A DNA stretch of 25,664 bases, taken from CAG-791 sp964386925 (GTDB taxonomy: Bacteria; Bacillota; Clostridia; Lachnospirales; Lachnospiraceae). Shown here one piece after another: positions 1-7,105 of the stretch; within the stretch, counting starts at the first letter, position 1; each line of letters opens with the position of its first letter. The position numbers and the translations under genes are program-made. The stretch spans positions 1 through 25,664 of the forward strand of contig CAYLUU010000028.1 in the NCBI GenBank assembly GCA_964386925.1, read 5' to 3'. The notes under the pieces are model-generated. The model made no database searches. It had not been told where the DNA came from and worked only from the letters and a program-made list of their open reading frames with translations.

Positions 1-1
1 T

Positions 2-247
2 ACGAACTCTGTGGCAACGATCTTTGCCTGGGCGGGAGCACTCAGAAAGCGCGGCCAGCTGGATCAGCTGCCGGAGCTCGTGAAGTTTGCAGACAATCTG
101 GAGAAAGCAACCATTGCAACGATCGAGAGCGGCAGAATGACCGGCGATCTGGCAGCGATCACTACGCTCGAGAATGTGGAGAAGCTGGATACCGAGGAAT
201 TCATCCTGGCGATTGGTGAGACGCTGGAGAAGATGATGGCGTTATAG
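2..247 (+). CDS. icd: NADP-dependent isocitrate dehydrogenase, C-terminal fragment
   Basis: The gene enters the window from the left and only the last 81 codons are present. The enzyme oxidatively decarboxylates isocitrate to 2-oxoglutarate and makes cytosolic NADPH. The visible segment opens with T-N-S-V-A-T-I-F-A-W, which corresponds to the T-N-P-I-A-S-I-F-A-W stretch near the C-terminus of the type II (eukaryote-like, homodimeric) NADP-IDH. It continues with the family pattern of LE-A-TIE-G-MT-DL. The short E. coli-type enzyme does not have this tail. The stop at 245-247 is followed 32 bases later by a strong intrinsic terminator, so this is the end of its transcript. The family call is confident although most of the gene is outside the window. 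Confidence 0.88.
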   Translation, partial: TNSVATIFAWAGALRKRGQLDQLPELVKFADNLEKATIATIESGRMTGDLAAITTLENVEKLDTEEFILAIGETLEKMMAL

Positions 248-279
248 TGGTTTTTACGATGCGAACAGAATAAATAGAG

Positions 280-308
280 AAGGCAGCCGCTAAGCGGCTG
301 CCTTTTTT
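280..308 (+). terminator. Intrinsic terminator of icd
   Basis: An 11-bp perfect stem (280-290 with 294-304) closes a TAA loop and runs into a T tract (303-308). It stands between two convergent genes. On the minus strand the same stem is followed by a T-rich but interrupted stretch, so it may also serve the ABC-F gene, with lower efficiency. Confidence 0.9.
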
Positions 309-342
309 AGTACGCGAATTCGTCAGGAATGCAAAGGTAACA

Positions 343-2466
343 TTACCCCAATGCTTCAGACAGTTCCTCCCACTGCACATAAAGCTGCGCAAGCCGATCT
401 TCATTGGCGGATTTCTCTTTCTGAAGCTCGGCCAGCTTGCCGAGATTGGTGCAGTTCTCAGGAAGTGCCATTTCACCATCAATGGCGGTGTTGCGCTCTT
501 CGAGGCGAGCGACCTCAGCCTCACATTTCTTCAAATCATTCTGAAGCTTACGAAGGCGCGCTTGTTCTTCTTTCTGGCGCTTATAATCCTGACTGCCGGC
601 AGACGAACCGGTAGTCTGAGAAACGGCAGAGGAGCCGCCGGAGGTACCGAAGGCAGCAGCTGCGCTTGCTGCAGAGGATGCTACGGACGCTGCCCCCAAG
701 GCAGATACAGAACCAGAAGCTGCGGCGGAGCCGGGAGAGACTGCACTTGCTGCATTCCCGGCAGAAGAGCCGAGAGCCTCGGCGATGCGCTTTTGCTCAT
801 CGGCCTTCAGGACATTCTCGACCTGTGCGGATTTCTCCAGATAATAGTCGTAATTGCCAATATAGCATTCCGGCGCAGGCTCGCCTTCGCGGCTTCCGGG
901 GTAGTTCAGCATCATCTTGTCCGTAAGGGACAGGATACGGCTCGCCGTTCGGTTCATAAAATATCGATCATGGGAGACATACAGAACCGTTCCCTCGTAG
1001 CTGTTCAATGCATTCTCCAGGACCTCCTTGGACACCATATCCAAGTGGTTTGTCGGCTCATCGAGAATGAGGAAGTTCGCCTCGGAGAGCATGAGCTTGG
1101 CAAGAGAGACGCGTCCCTTCTCACCACCGGAGAGATCAGCAATGCGTTTGAATACATCCTCTCCTGTGAACAGGAAGGAGGCGAGGAGACTGCGGATCTC
1201 CGTGTTCGTCATATCCGGATGGGCATCGGAGATTTCTTCGAACACTGTGTTGGCATCGTTCAGAACGTGATGCTCCTGATCGTAGTAGCCGATGTGCACG
1301 TTCGTTCCGAAACGAACCGTGCCGGCCGTTGACTGGAGCTGGCCGATAATGATCTTCAGGAGCGTCGATTTGCCGGTGCCGTTGCTGCCGATGATGGCGG
1401 TATGCTCACCGCGGTGAATGTCGAAGGTAATGTCATCGAAAAGCCTGTTGTCCTCAAAGGCCATGGCAAGGTGGCGGACCTGCATGACGTCACGGCCGGA
1501 GCGTATACAGGGCTTTAATGTTAGGTGCATATCGTCGCGCATCTCGAAGGGCTTTTCGACGACCTCCTTTTTGGCCAGCTGCTTTTCACGGCTCTCGGCG
1601 CGCTTGATGGATTTTTCGCGATTGAACTGCTTGAGCTTGGCAATGACCTCTTCCTGGTGCTTAATCTCGGCTTGATTATTCAGATACTGGTGCCAGCGCT
1701 GGTCGCGGAGCTTCTTTTTTTCCTCCGCATAGAAGGAGTAGTTGCCGTGGAAAATGGTGGCTTTCGTGTTCTCAATCTCAATGATGTGATTGACCGTCTT
1801 GTCGAGGAAGTAGCGGTCATGGGAGACAATGAGAACGGTTCCCTTATAGTTGGAAAGATAGGTTTCCAGCCAGCGGATAGCGGCAATGTCCAGGTGGTTC
1901 GTGGGCTCATCGAGCAGGATGATGTCCGGCTTTTCGAGGAGGAGCTTTGCCAGTGCAACGCGGGTCTTCTGACCGCCGGAGAGGGTTCGAACCAGATGGT
2001 CGAATTCGTCATCACGAAAGCCCAGGCCTCGGAGAACACCGGTGATTTCGCCCTTATAAGAGAAGCCGTTGCTGTTCTGGAACTTTGCCAGCAGGTCATT
2101 GTATTCTTCAATCACCTGATTCAGCTCTTCGCCGGTCAGCTGCTCCATGAGCTGCTCATCCCGTGCGATGCGCTTTTCCATTTCTACAACATCTTTTTTG
2201 ACGGTGAGAAGCTCCTCGTAAATGGTGCCCTCAAAACCAAGGTCCTGGTTCTGCGCAAGATATCCGATGGTGGTGTCGCGGGAGAAGGAAACGGTGCCGT
2301 CATCGGCCTTCATTTCCCCCATCATAATCTTAAGCAGCGTGGATTTGCCGGCGCCGTTGATACCGACAATGGCGGCACGGTCGCCCTTCTCCAGATGAAA
2401 GGAGATGTCGGTGAGTACCGGCACCTCCAGAAACGCCTTGCTGATATGCTGAACGGATAAAATCAT
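343..2466 (-). CDS. ABC-F family ATPase (YdiF/Uup-like ribosome-associated protein)
   Basis: This is a 707-residue tandem ATP-binding cassette protein with no membrane segment. ABC-F proteins bind the ribosomal E site and rescue or modulate stalled translation. The first cassette has Walker A GINGAGKS (35-42), signature LSGGQ (162-166) and Walker B plus LDEPTNHLD (185-193). The second has GSNGTGKS (360-367), LSGGE (445-449) and LDEPTNHLD (468-476). The charged helical linker between them (about 245-305) is where the P-site tRNA-interaction motif lies in this family. A C-terminal coiled coil (about 628-705) matches the YdiF/Uup subgroup. Unusually, a 60-residue Ser/Ala/Gly-rich segment (566-626) sits between cassette 2 and the coiled coil. 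The start is supported by AGGAG 6-7 bases upstream. It is the only minus-strand gene here. A housekeeping role is likelier than antibiotic resistance, but sequence alone does not settle that. Confidence 0.93.
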   Translation of the reverse strand: MILSVQHISKAFLEVPVLTDISFHLEKGDRAAIVGINGAGKSTLLKIMMGEMKADDGTVSFSRDTTIGYLAQNQDLGFEGTIYEELLTVKKDVVEMEKRIARDEQLMEQLTGEELNQVIEEYNDLLAKFQNSNGFSYKGEITGVLRGLGFRDDEFDHLVRTLSGGQKTRVALAKLLLEKPDIILLDEPTNHLDIAAIRWLETYLSNYKGTVLIVSHDRYFLDKTVNHIIEIENTKATIFHGNYSFYAEEKKKLRDQRWHQYLNNQAEIKHQEEVIAKLKQFNREKSIKRAESREKQLAKKEVVEKPFEMRDDMHLTLKPCIRSGRDVMQVRHLAMAFEDNRLFDDITFDIHRGEHTAIIGSNGTGKSTLLKIIIGQLQSTAGTVRFGTNVHIGYYDQEHHVLNDANTVFEEISDAHPDMTNTEIRSLLASFLFTGEDVFKRIADLSGGEKGRVSLAKLMLSEANFLILDEPTNHLDMVSKEVLENALNSYEGTVLYVSHDRYFMNRTASRILSLTDKMMLNYPGSREGEPAPECYIGNYDYYLEKSAQVENVLKADEQKRIAEALGSSAGNAASAVSPGSAAASGSVSALGAASVASSAASAAAAFGTSGGSSAVSQTTGSSAGSQDYKRQKEEQARLRKLQNDLKKCEAEVARLEERNTAIDGEMALPENCTNLGKLAELQKEKSANEDRLAQLYVQWEELSEALG

Positions 2467-2499
2467 GTCTGCTCCTGATGAAATACGATTGTTTGCTGC

Positions 2500-2519
2500 A
2501 AAAGCGCCGGAATCCGGGC
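2500..2519 (-). promoter_or_regulatory. Possible leader hairpin upstream of the ABC-F gene
   Basis: Read on the minus strand, a CCGG-ATT-CCGG core stem, extended by two more GC pairs across a bulged base, is followed directly by TTTT about 35 bases before the ABC-F start codon. The stem is short and the T run is only four bases. It could be a weak attenuator in the 5' leader or chance. Confidence 0.2.
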
Positions 2520-2561
2520 TCCATCAGCTGATGTTACACTGTCCGGGAAAAATAATCCAGC

Positions 2562-2670
2562 CCCAGAGCTAACCCGAAGGAGGCAGTGGTGATGAATGCC
2601 TTGGGCTGATTGGTGAGCGCAGCAACGCATCACTAATCCGACTATGCTAATGGTGCGGAAAATCTCTGGG
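2562..2670 (+). ncRNA. Candidate structured RNA of unknown class
   Basis: A 109-base segment can fold into a closed multi-branch structure. The closing stem is CCCAGAG (2562-2568) with CTCTGGG (2664-2670). The second stem is CCC (2573-2575) with GGG (2603-2605) plus 2580-2585 with 2597-2602. The third is 2608-2616 with 2630-2638, topped by GCG/CGC (2617-2619 with 2626-2628) around a CAGCAA loop. Two pairs are G-U on the plus strand (2580-2602 and 2612-2634) and would be C-A on the minus strand, which points to plus-strand transcription. An extended -10-like site lies at 2532-2540. It does not match the consensus of any riboswitch or housekeeping RNA that I recognise. It is upstream of the rex promoter, so it would be an independent transcript or belong to a longer rex leader. 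Confidence 0.3.
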
Positions 2671-2787
2671 ATTCTGTAAGCGATAATATTCCATGCGAAA
2701 GCCTCGTTATCAATAATGGTTAGAATATACTAACACAAACAAGCCGATATGTGTTGCCGGAGGATGCCGCAGGAAGGTTTACTGTCC

Positions 2788-2800
2788 AGGCAAATTGCCT
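2788..2800. promoter_or_regulatory. 13-bp palindrome upstream of the rex -35 box
   Basis: AGGCAA (2788-2793) and TTGCCT (2795-2800) form a perfect inverted repeat around one base and end six bases before the -35 hexamer. Its position suits a regulator-binding site. The sequence does not resemble a Rex site. Confidence 0.25.
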
Positions 2801-2806
2801 CAAGGT

Positions 2807-2824
2807 TTGACTGAAATTTAACAA
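2807..2824 (+). promoter_or_regulatory. Half-conserved Rex operator overlapping the rex promoter
   Basis: The clostridial Rex consensus is TTGTTAA-N4-TTAACAA. Here the right half TTAACAA (2818-2824) is perfect and at the correct spacing from TTG (2807-2809), but the other four bases of the left half do not match. The site covers the -35 box and much of the spacer, where a repressor would block RNA polymerase. Autoregulation by Rex is known in this family; its occurrence here is inferred. Confidence 0.4.
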
Positions 2825-2835
2825 ACCGATATAAT
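2807..2835 (+). promoter_or_regulatory. Sigma-A type promoter of rex
   Basis: TTGACT (2807-2812) and TATAAT (2830-2835) are separated by exactly 17 bases. This is the best consensus promoter seen in the window. Transcription would start near 2842, giving a leader of about 50 bases before the rex start codon. Confidence 0.8.
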
Positions 2836-2892
2836 TAAAGAAAAATTAGGGTTATGGGTTAACGAAAACCTTTCATTTGAGGAGCAACTGCA

Positions 2893-3534
2893 TTGGATAA
2901 CAGAGAGATTTCACAGGCGGTGATCAGCCGTCTTCCGCGTTATTATCGTTATTTAGGAGATCTGAAGGAGCAGGGAGTAGAACGTATTTCCTCCCAGGAG
3001 CTGTCCTCCATGATGCATGTGACGGCGTCGCAGATCCGGCAGGATTTCAATCATTTTGGCGGTTTTGGTCAGCAGGGATACGGTTATAACACACAGTACC
3101 TGTATGACGAAATCGCAAAGATCCTCGGACTGAATCAGACACACAACATGATCCTGATCGGTGCCGGTAATCTGGGATCTGCTCTGGTCAATTACATGAA
3201 TTACCGCAACCGCGGATTCTTCTTCAAGGCAGCCTTTGATCAGAATCCGGAGCTGATCGGCAAGAAGATCGGCGGCGTGGAGATCCACAGCATGGATGAT
3301 CTCGAGACGATCATCAGCGACAATGAGGTAGACATCGTTGTCCTGACGATTCCGAAGCAGCAGGCGGTGAAGGTGGCCGAGCAGCTGGCGAAGTATCCCA
3401 TCAAGGCAATCTGGAATTTCGCCCACACGGATCTGCACGTTCCGGCACGGATTCAGGTTGAGAACGTACATTTGTCCGACTCCCTGATGCGGCTGTCCTA
3501 CAATATCAAACGATATGAGGACGAGAATCAGTAG
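2893..3534 (+). CDS. rex: Redox-sensing transcriptional repressor Rex
   Basis: Rex binds operator DNA when NAD+ dominates and releases it when NADH binds, derepressing fermentative and NADH-recycling genes. The 213-residue length is typical. An N-terminal winged helix (about 10-75) includes the SQIRQDFNHFGGFGQQGYGY segment (46-65). The C-terminal Rossmann domain carries GAGNLG (90-95), D116 at the end of the next strand, and the dimer-swap C-terminal helix region (about 195-210). The start is TTG at 2893, chosen because AGGAG (2880-2884) lies 8 bases upstream and the homologous N-terminus begins here. A near-consensus promoter precedes it. A perfect 13-bp hairpin separates it from nnr downstream. 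Confidence 0.96.
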   Translation: MDNREISQAVISRLPRYYRYLGDLKEQGVERISSQELSSMMHVTASQIRQDFNHFGGFGQQGYGYNTQYLYDEIAKILGLNQTHNMILIGAGNLGSALVNYMNYRNRGFFFKAAFDQNPELIGKKIGGVEIHSMDDLETIISDNEVDIVVLTIPKQQAVKVAEQLAKYPIKAIWNFAHTDLHVPARIQVENVHLSDSLMRLSYNIKRYEDENQ

Positions 3535-3574
3535 GAACGCCGCATGAGCAAAAGGAAAACTGTGCATCAGTGAT

Positions 3575-3602
3575 TTGCGAGTGTGTCCTGAACAGTTATG
3601 AA
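3575..3602 (+). promoter_or_regulatory. Weak promoter candidate before the rex-nnr hairpin
   Basis: TTGCGA (3575-3580) and TATGAA (3597-3602) are 16 bases apart, with four of six consensus bases each. If used, the transcript would start at about 3610, right at the foot of the following hairpin. Confidence 0.2.
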
Positions 3603-3613
3603 GCATGAAAAAG

Positions 3614-3659
3614 AAGGCCTTCCGCAGGACCTGTTCATACAGGATGCGGAAGGCCTTTT
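3614..3659 (+). terminator. Strong hairpin (terminator or attenuator) between rex and nnr
   Basis: A perfect 13-bp stem (3614-3626 with 3645-3657) encloses a second 5-bp stem (CCTGT 3630-3634 with ACAGG 3639-3643, loop TCAT). It runs into only four T residues (3656-3659). On the minus strand the tail is CTTTTTC, so it may work in both directions. It overlaps an upstream in-frame extension of nnr, which argues that this extension is not translated. Confidence 0.7.
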
Positions 3660-3681
3660 GACTAGTACAGAGGAATACACG

Positions 3682-5508
3682 ATGGAATACTTACTCACCG
3701 CAGAAGAGATGGCGGAGGCAGACCGCAGAACGAGTGAAAATATCGGGATCCCATCCATTGTTCTCATGGAGCGGGCGGCACTGGCTGTAGCAGACGCGGT
3801 ACAGACAGACTTTCCGAAGCCGAAGGTAAACGGAAGGCCGATTCGGATTGCGATCCTGGCTGGAAAGGGCAACAATGGAGCAGATGCCCTGGCAGCAGGA
3901 AGGATTCTGCTGGATGCAGGGTATGCGGTACAGTTTTACCTGACTGACCGAACGAAAAAGAGTGATTGTCCCAGCAATTCAGATGGAACGGGACCTGCAG
4001 AAGATAGTGCTATAACAGAAAAAGCAGACGGCAGCAGGGGGAGAACTGCCATGGACACGCAGCTGCGGATACTGAAGGCCTATGGGATCGAACCGCTGCG
4101 TCTGCAGATGGGACATAATGAACACGCGAATGAGATCGAAATTACGTCGCAGGCAGCGCAAGGGAATCAGATGCATGATAGCCGCTGCGATTTGCTGCAG
4201 GCTCACCCGGATGTGATTGTGGACGGATTATTCGGAACCGGATTGTCCCGCGAGGTAGCACCGGAATATGCGATGGTCATTGAGGAGATTCGGCAAGAAC
4301 AGGAAGAAAACGGAGCAAAGGTATATGCCGTCGATATTCCGTCCGGGATATCGGCGACAACCGGTGCAGTTATGGGGACGGCAGTTCAGGCCGATGTGAC
4401 AGTCACCTTCTCTTTCTACAAAAGAGGACATTTCCTGTATCCGGGCAGCGATTATTGCGGGAAACTGATTCGAAGAGAGATCGGAATCACCGAACGGGCA
4501 TTCGCTGCATCCGGAAATCACAGGCCGCAGTGCTTTACGTACCTATCGGAGAAGCTTTCCGGGCTTTTGCCGGCGCGCAGTCACGGCGGCAATAAAGGGA
4601 CCTTTGGGAAGGTGCTGGTGATTGCAGGCTCCAAGGGCGTTTCCGGAGCCTGTACCATGTGTGCACAGGCCGTACTGCGATCCGGAGCCGGAATGGTCCG
4701 CGTGTATACTCACGAGGACAATCGGGTAATTCTGCAGGAAACCGTTCCGGAAGCGATGTGCAGCACCTATTGCACCGGAGATGTTGCAGAAGAGCAGCTG
4801 AAAAGAGATCTGGCCTGGGCAGATGTCGCTGCCATTGGACCGGGGATCGGGCTGACCGAAGATGGGAGGACACTGCTGAAGCTGATATTGCAGTATGCCG
4901 GAGGAAAATCAGAAATTGATTCTGCTGCCTCTGCCGATAAGTTCTGCGTCCAGGAGGAAGGAAATACACTACAGGGAACTGCGCATAGGAATGTGGCGCG
5001 AAGTGCTCTGCGGGGACTTGTGATTGATGCCGATGCCATTCGGCTTTTGGCAGAGTCGGATGCATTATATGAACTGCTGGGCAATGCCGGCCAGCAAATG
5101 CCGGTCATCCTGACCCCTCACGCAGCAGAATGCGCCGCTTTGCTTCACACATCGGTAGCAGATATCAAGGCAAAAAGGTTTCGGCTCCTGCCGGAGTTCG
5201 TTCAGAAGTATCACTGCACCATCATCGGAAAAGATGCCAGAACGCTTGTAGCATCTGCAGAATCGGACGAGGTGTATCTGAATACATCAGGAAATGACGG
5301 CCTTGCAACGGCAGGATCCGGAGATGTACTGACCGGAATCACAGCAGCACTATTGGCACAATGGACCTGTGCAGGAGAAGAGCAATCCGGCTTCCGGGCC
5401 GCCTGCACAGCAGCTTACCTGCACGGCCGGATTGCTGACCGTTTGGCTAAGGTGCAGGGGACCGGATCCCTGACAGCAACGGATCTTCTGAAGGAAATTA
5501 GTGGATAG
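3682..5508 (+). CDS. nnr: Bifunctional NAD(P)H-hydrate epimerase / ADP-dependent NAD(P)H-hydrate dehydratase
   Basis: This cytosolic repair enzyme interconverts the R and S epimers of hydrated NAD(P)H and dehydrates the S form using ADP. The epimerase (YjeF-N) domain spans about 1-275, with GKGNNGADA (61-69), DGLFGTG (181-187) and DIPSG (218-222). The ribokinase-like dehydratase domain spans about 290-608, with HGGNKGTFGKVLVIAGS (301-317), IGPGIG (385-390) and GNDGLATAGSGDVLTG (537-552). At 608 residues it is longer than usual; two low-conservation insertions, about 91-124 and 411-442, explain this. I place the start at 3682 (AGAGGA 7 bases upstream, and M-x-x-L-x-T-A-x-E-M is the family N-terminus). 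The frame is open from 3598, but that stretch encodes the hairpin. Confidence 0.93.
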   Translation: MEYLLTAEEMAEADRRTSENIGIPSIVLMERAALAVADAVQTDFPKPKVNGRPIRIAILAGKGNNGADALAAGRILLDAGYAVQFYLTDRTKKSDCPSNSDGTGPAEDSAITEKADGSRGRTAMDTQLRILKAYGIEPLRLQMGHNEHANEIEITSQAAQGNQMHDSRCDLLQAHPDVIVDGLFGTGLSREVAPEYAMVIEEIRQEQEENGAKVYAVDIPSGISATTGAVMGTAVQADVTVTFSFYKRGHFLYPGSDYCGKLIRREIGITERAFAASGNHRPQCFTYLSEKLSGLLPARSHGGNKGTFGKVLVIAGSKGVSGACTMCAQAVLRSGAGMVRVYTHEDNRVILQETVPEAMCSTYCTGDVAEEQLKRDLAWADVAAIGPGIGLTEDGRTLLKLILQYAGGKSEIDSAASADKFCVQEEGNTLQGTAHRNVARSALRGLVIDADAIRLLAESDALYELLGNAGQQMPVILTPHAAECAALLHTSVADIKAKRFRLLPEFVQKYHCTIIGKDARTLVASAESDEVYLNTSGNDGLATAGSGDVLTGITAALLAQWTCAGEEQSGFRAACTAAYLHGRIADRLAKVQGTGSLTATDLLKEISG

Positions 5509-5551
5509 ATTTGCGGCAAGCAGGGGGTTCGTGCTATCATTCCTATTTAAT

Positions 5552-5573
5552 GGCGATTATATCGCCGGTTTTT
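5552..5573 (+). terminator. Probable weak terminator after nnr
   Basis: GGCGAT (5552-5557) pairs with ATCGCC (5561-5566) around TAT, followed by GG and five T residues (5569-5573). The stem is short. It sits 43 bases after the nnr stop and just before the next ribosome-binding site, so read-through is plausible. Confidence 0.45.
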
Positions 5574-5598
5574 GCAGTGCAGGAGGTGATTCTCTCAT

Positions 5599-7014
5599 AT
5601 GGAAGACATATCGGCACCCGGTCTGATTCTGATTCTGGCTGTTCTGCTGATTTTGGATGCAATTGTATATGGATTTGGATCTGCGGTTCGCGCCTCCAAA
5701 CCTCTTAGTGAAGACGAGGAGGAGCCGGAGGATGGCACTGTGTCGGATTCGCTGCTCGAGCGCGAGCGGAAAAGGAAACTTCGGCGCAAGAAGATTCTGG
5801 ATCGCGTATTGGAGGATCAGTCTGATTATGTGGACACGATCCAGCTGGTAACGGCGTGTGTTAACATGATCGTCGGCGGCGTATACGGCATCACAGTGTC
5901 GAATCTCTTACAGGACCTTCTGACCCGCGGAATGGCAGATGGACCGGCTATCATTGGAATGCGGATTCTGGCTGCGATTGTGGCTTGGGTTTGCGTACTG
6001 TTCGTACTGCTGGTTTTCGGCGTTCAGATTCCGAAACGGCTGGGGAGTGCAAGGCCGGAAGCGTGGACGATCCGGGCAGGAACTATTTTTCATGTCCTGA
6101 TGCTCGTAAGCCTGCCGCTGATCCGGCTGGTGAACCTTACCGCGCGGGCAATCCTGTTCATTTTCGGCATACGAGGAACGCCTCTTGCCGGAGATGTTAC
6201 AGAGGAAGAGATCCGGTCCATGCTGAATGAAGGTCATGAGCAGGGCGTTATTGATCAGTCAGAAGCGGAGATGATCACCAACATCTTCGAATTCTCGGAC
6301 AAAGAAGCGGCCGATATCATGACGCACCGCAAGGATATGATTGCTATCGACTGGAACGAGACACTGGGCGATGCACTGGCCTATATGCTTCGGCAGCATA
6401 ATTCACGCTTCCCTGTGTATCGTGAGAACATCGATGACATCATCGGAATTCTGCATTTCCGTGATGCAGTTCGGTACCGGGAGGAACATCCGGGGGCAGA
6501 AGCAAAGGCACTTGAGAACTGCGAAGGACTTCTTCGCGAGGCAGAGTTCGTTCCGGAGACGAAGGACATTGATGATCTGTTCCGCCAGATGCAGACCGGC
6601 AAGACGCAGATGGTGATCGTCATTGATGAGTACGGACAGACATCCGGACTCATTGCCATGGAAGATATTCTGGAGGAAATCGTCGGCAACATCATGGATG
6701 AATATGATGTGGATGAGACGCACATTACGCCAACCTCGAACAAAAACGAATTCATCATTGACGGTCGTACTCCGCTGGAGGATCTGACGGAGCGCTTCGA
6801 GATTCGCTTCGACGACGATCGTTTTGAGACAGTGAACGGTTTTCTCATGTCGAGAATGGACAAGGTTCCAGATCCGAGCGAGCATTATACGACGGATTAC
6901 GGAGGGTATCGTTTCCATGTTCTGTCAGTTGCAGACAGACAGGTACAGCGTGTATTATTGACCAGGCTGACCGCGGCAGGCAAAACAACATCTGCGTCCG
7001 CCCAGAAACCATAG
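5599..7014 (+). CDS. CNNM/CorC (HlyC) family membrane protein with CBS pair, degenerate transmembrane domain
   Basis: This 471-residue protein has the CorC/HlyC layout. Membrane segments are at about 8-28, 81-101, 117-142 and 160-190, making a DUF21/CNNM-like domain. A linker leads to a CBS pair (about 238-297 and 308-366, the latter with VIDEYGQTSGLIAMEDILEE) and a CorC_HlyC C-terminal domain (about 380-458). Family members transport or control Mg2+ or other divalent cations. Here the usual G-E-x-x-P-K motif reads GVQIPK (141-146) and the S-x-x-E of helix 1 reads like G-F-G-S (25-28), so two conserved acidic residues appear to be missing. Asn89 in helix 2 is kept. The start is very well supported by AGGAGGTGAT (5581-5590), an unusually complete match to the 16S rRNA tail. 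The name 'hemolysin' often given to this family is not informative. Confidence 0.85.
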   Translation: MEDISAPGLILILAVLLILDAIVYGFGSAVRASKPLSEDEEEPEDGTVSDSLLERERKRKLRRKKILDRVLEDQSDYVDTIQLVTACVNMIVGGVYGITVSNLLQDLLTRGMADGPAIIGMRILAAIVAWVCVLFVLLVFGVQIPKRLGSARPEAWTIRAGTIFHVLMLVSLPLIRLVNLTARAILFIFGIRGTPLAGDVTEEEIRSMLNEGHEQGVIDQSEAEMITNIFEFSDKEAADIMTHRKDMIAIDWNETLGDALAYMLRQHNSRFPVYRENIDDIIGILHFRDAVRYREEHPGAEAKALENCEGLLREAEFVPETKDIDDLFRQMQTGKTQMVIVIDEYGQTSGLIAMEDILEEIVGNIMDEYDVDETHITPTSNKNEFIIDGRTPLEDLTERFEIRFDDDRFETVNGFLMSRMDKVPDPSEHYTTDYGGYRFHVLSVADRQVQRVLLTRLTAAGKTTSASAQKP

Positions 7015-7105
7015 AGCGTAACGATTCATAACAAACTCGTAACCAATGAACTGTCGGCTTACCCGAAAGTGAAGCAGGCAGTGGTATAAAAAAGGAGATT
7101 AGGAC

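Larger units (their letters stand above)
2467..2892. other. Divergent intergenic region between ABC-F gene and rex
   Basis: These 426 bases have no convincing coding frame. They hold, from left to right: the ABC-F ribosome-binding site; a GC hairpin with a minus-strand T run (2500-2519); a perfect 12-bp palindrome CATCAGCTGATG (2522-2533); an extended -10-like TGTTACACT (2532-2540); the structured-RNA candidate (2562-2670); a short dyad GTTAG/CTAAC (2719-2723 with 2730-2734); a 13-bp palindrome (2788-2800); and the rex promoter with its ribosome-binding site. The gap is long compared with every other one in the window, which supports a regulatory or RNA content. Confidence 0.6.

Noticed and set aside
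1525..2460. Plus-strand open frame of 311 codons opposite the ABC-F gene
   Set aside because: It mirrors the ABC-F codons, has no recognisable domain and no proper ribosome-binding site. The minus-strand protein is unmistakable.
2562..2670. tRNA-like reading of the 7-bp closing stem
   Set aside because: There is no D-, anticodon- or T-arm arrangement, no TTCGA-type loop, and the length is 109 bases.
2953..3606. Minus-strand open frame of 217 codons opposite rex
   Set aside because: Shadow frame; the Rex protein on the plus strand is complete and matches its family over the full length.
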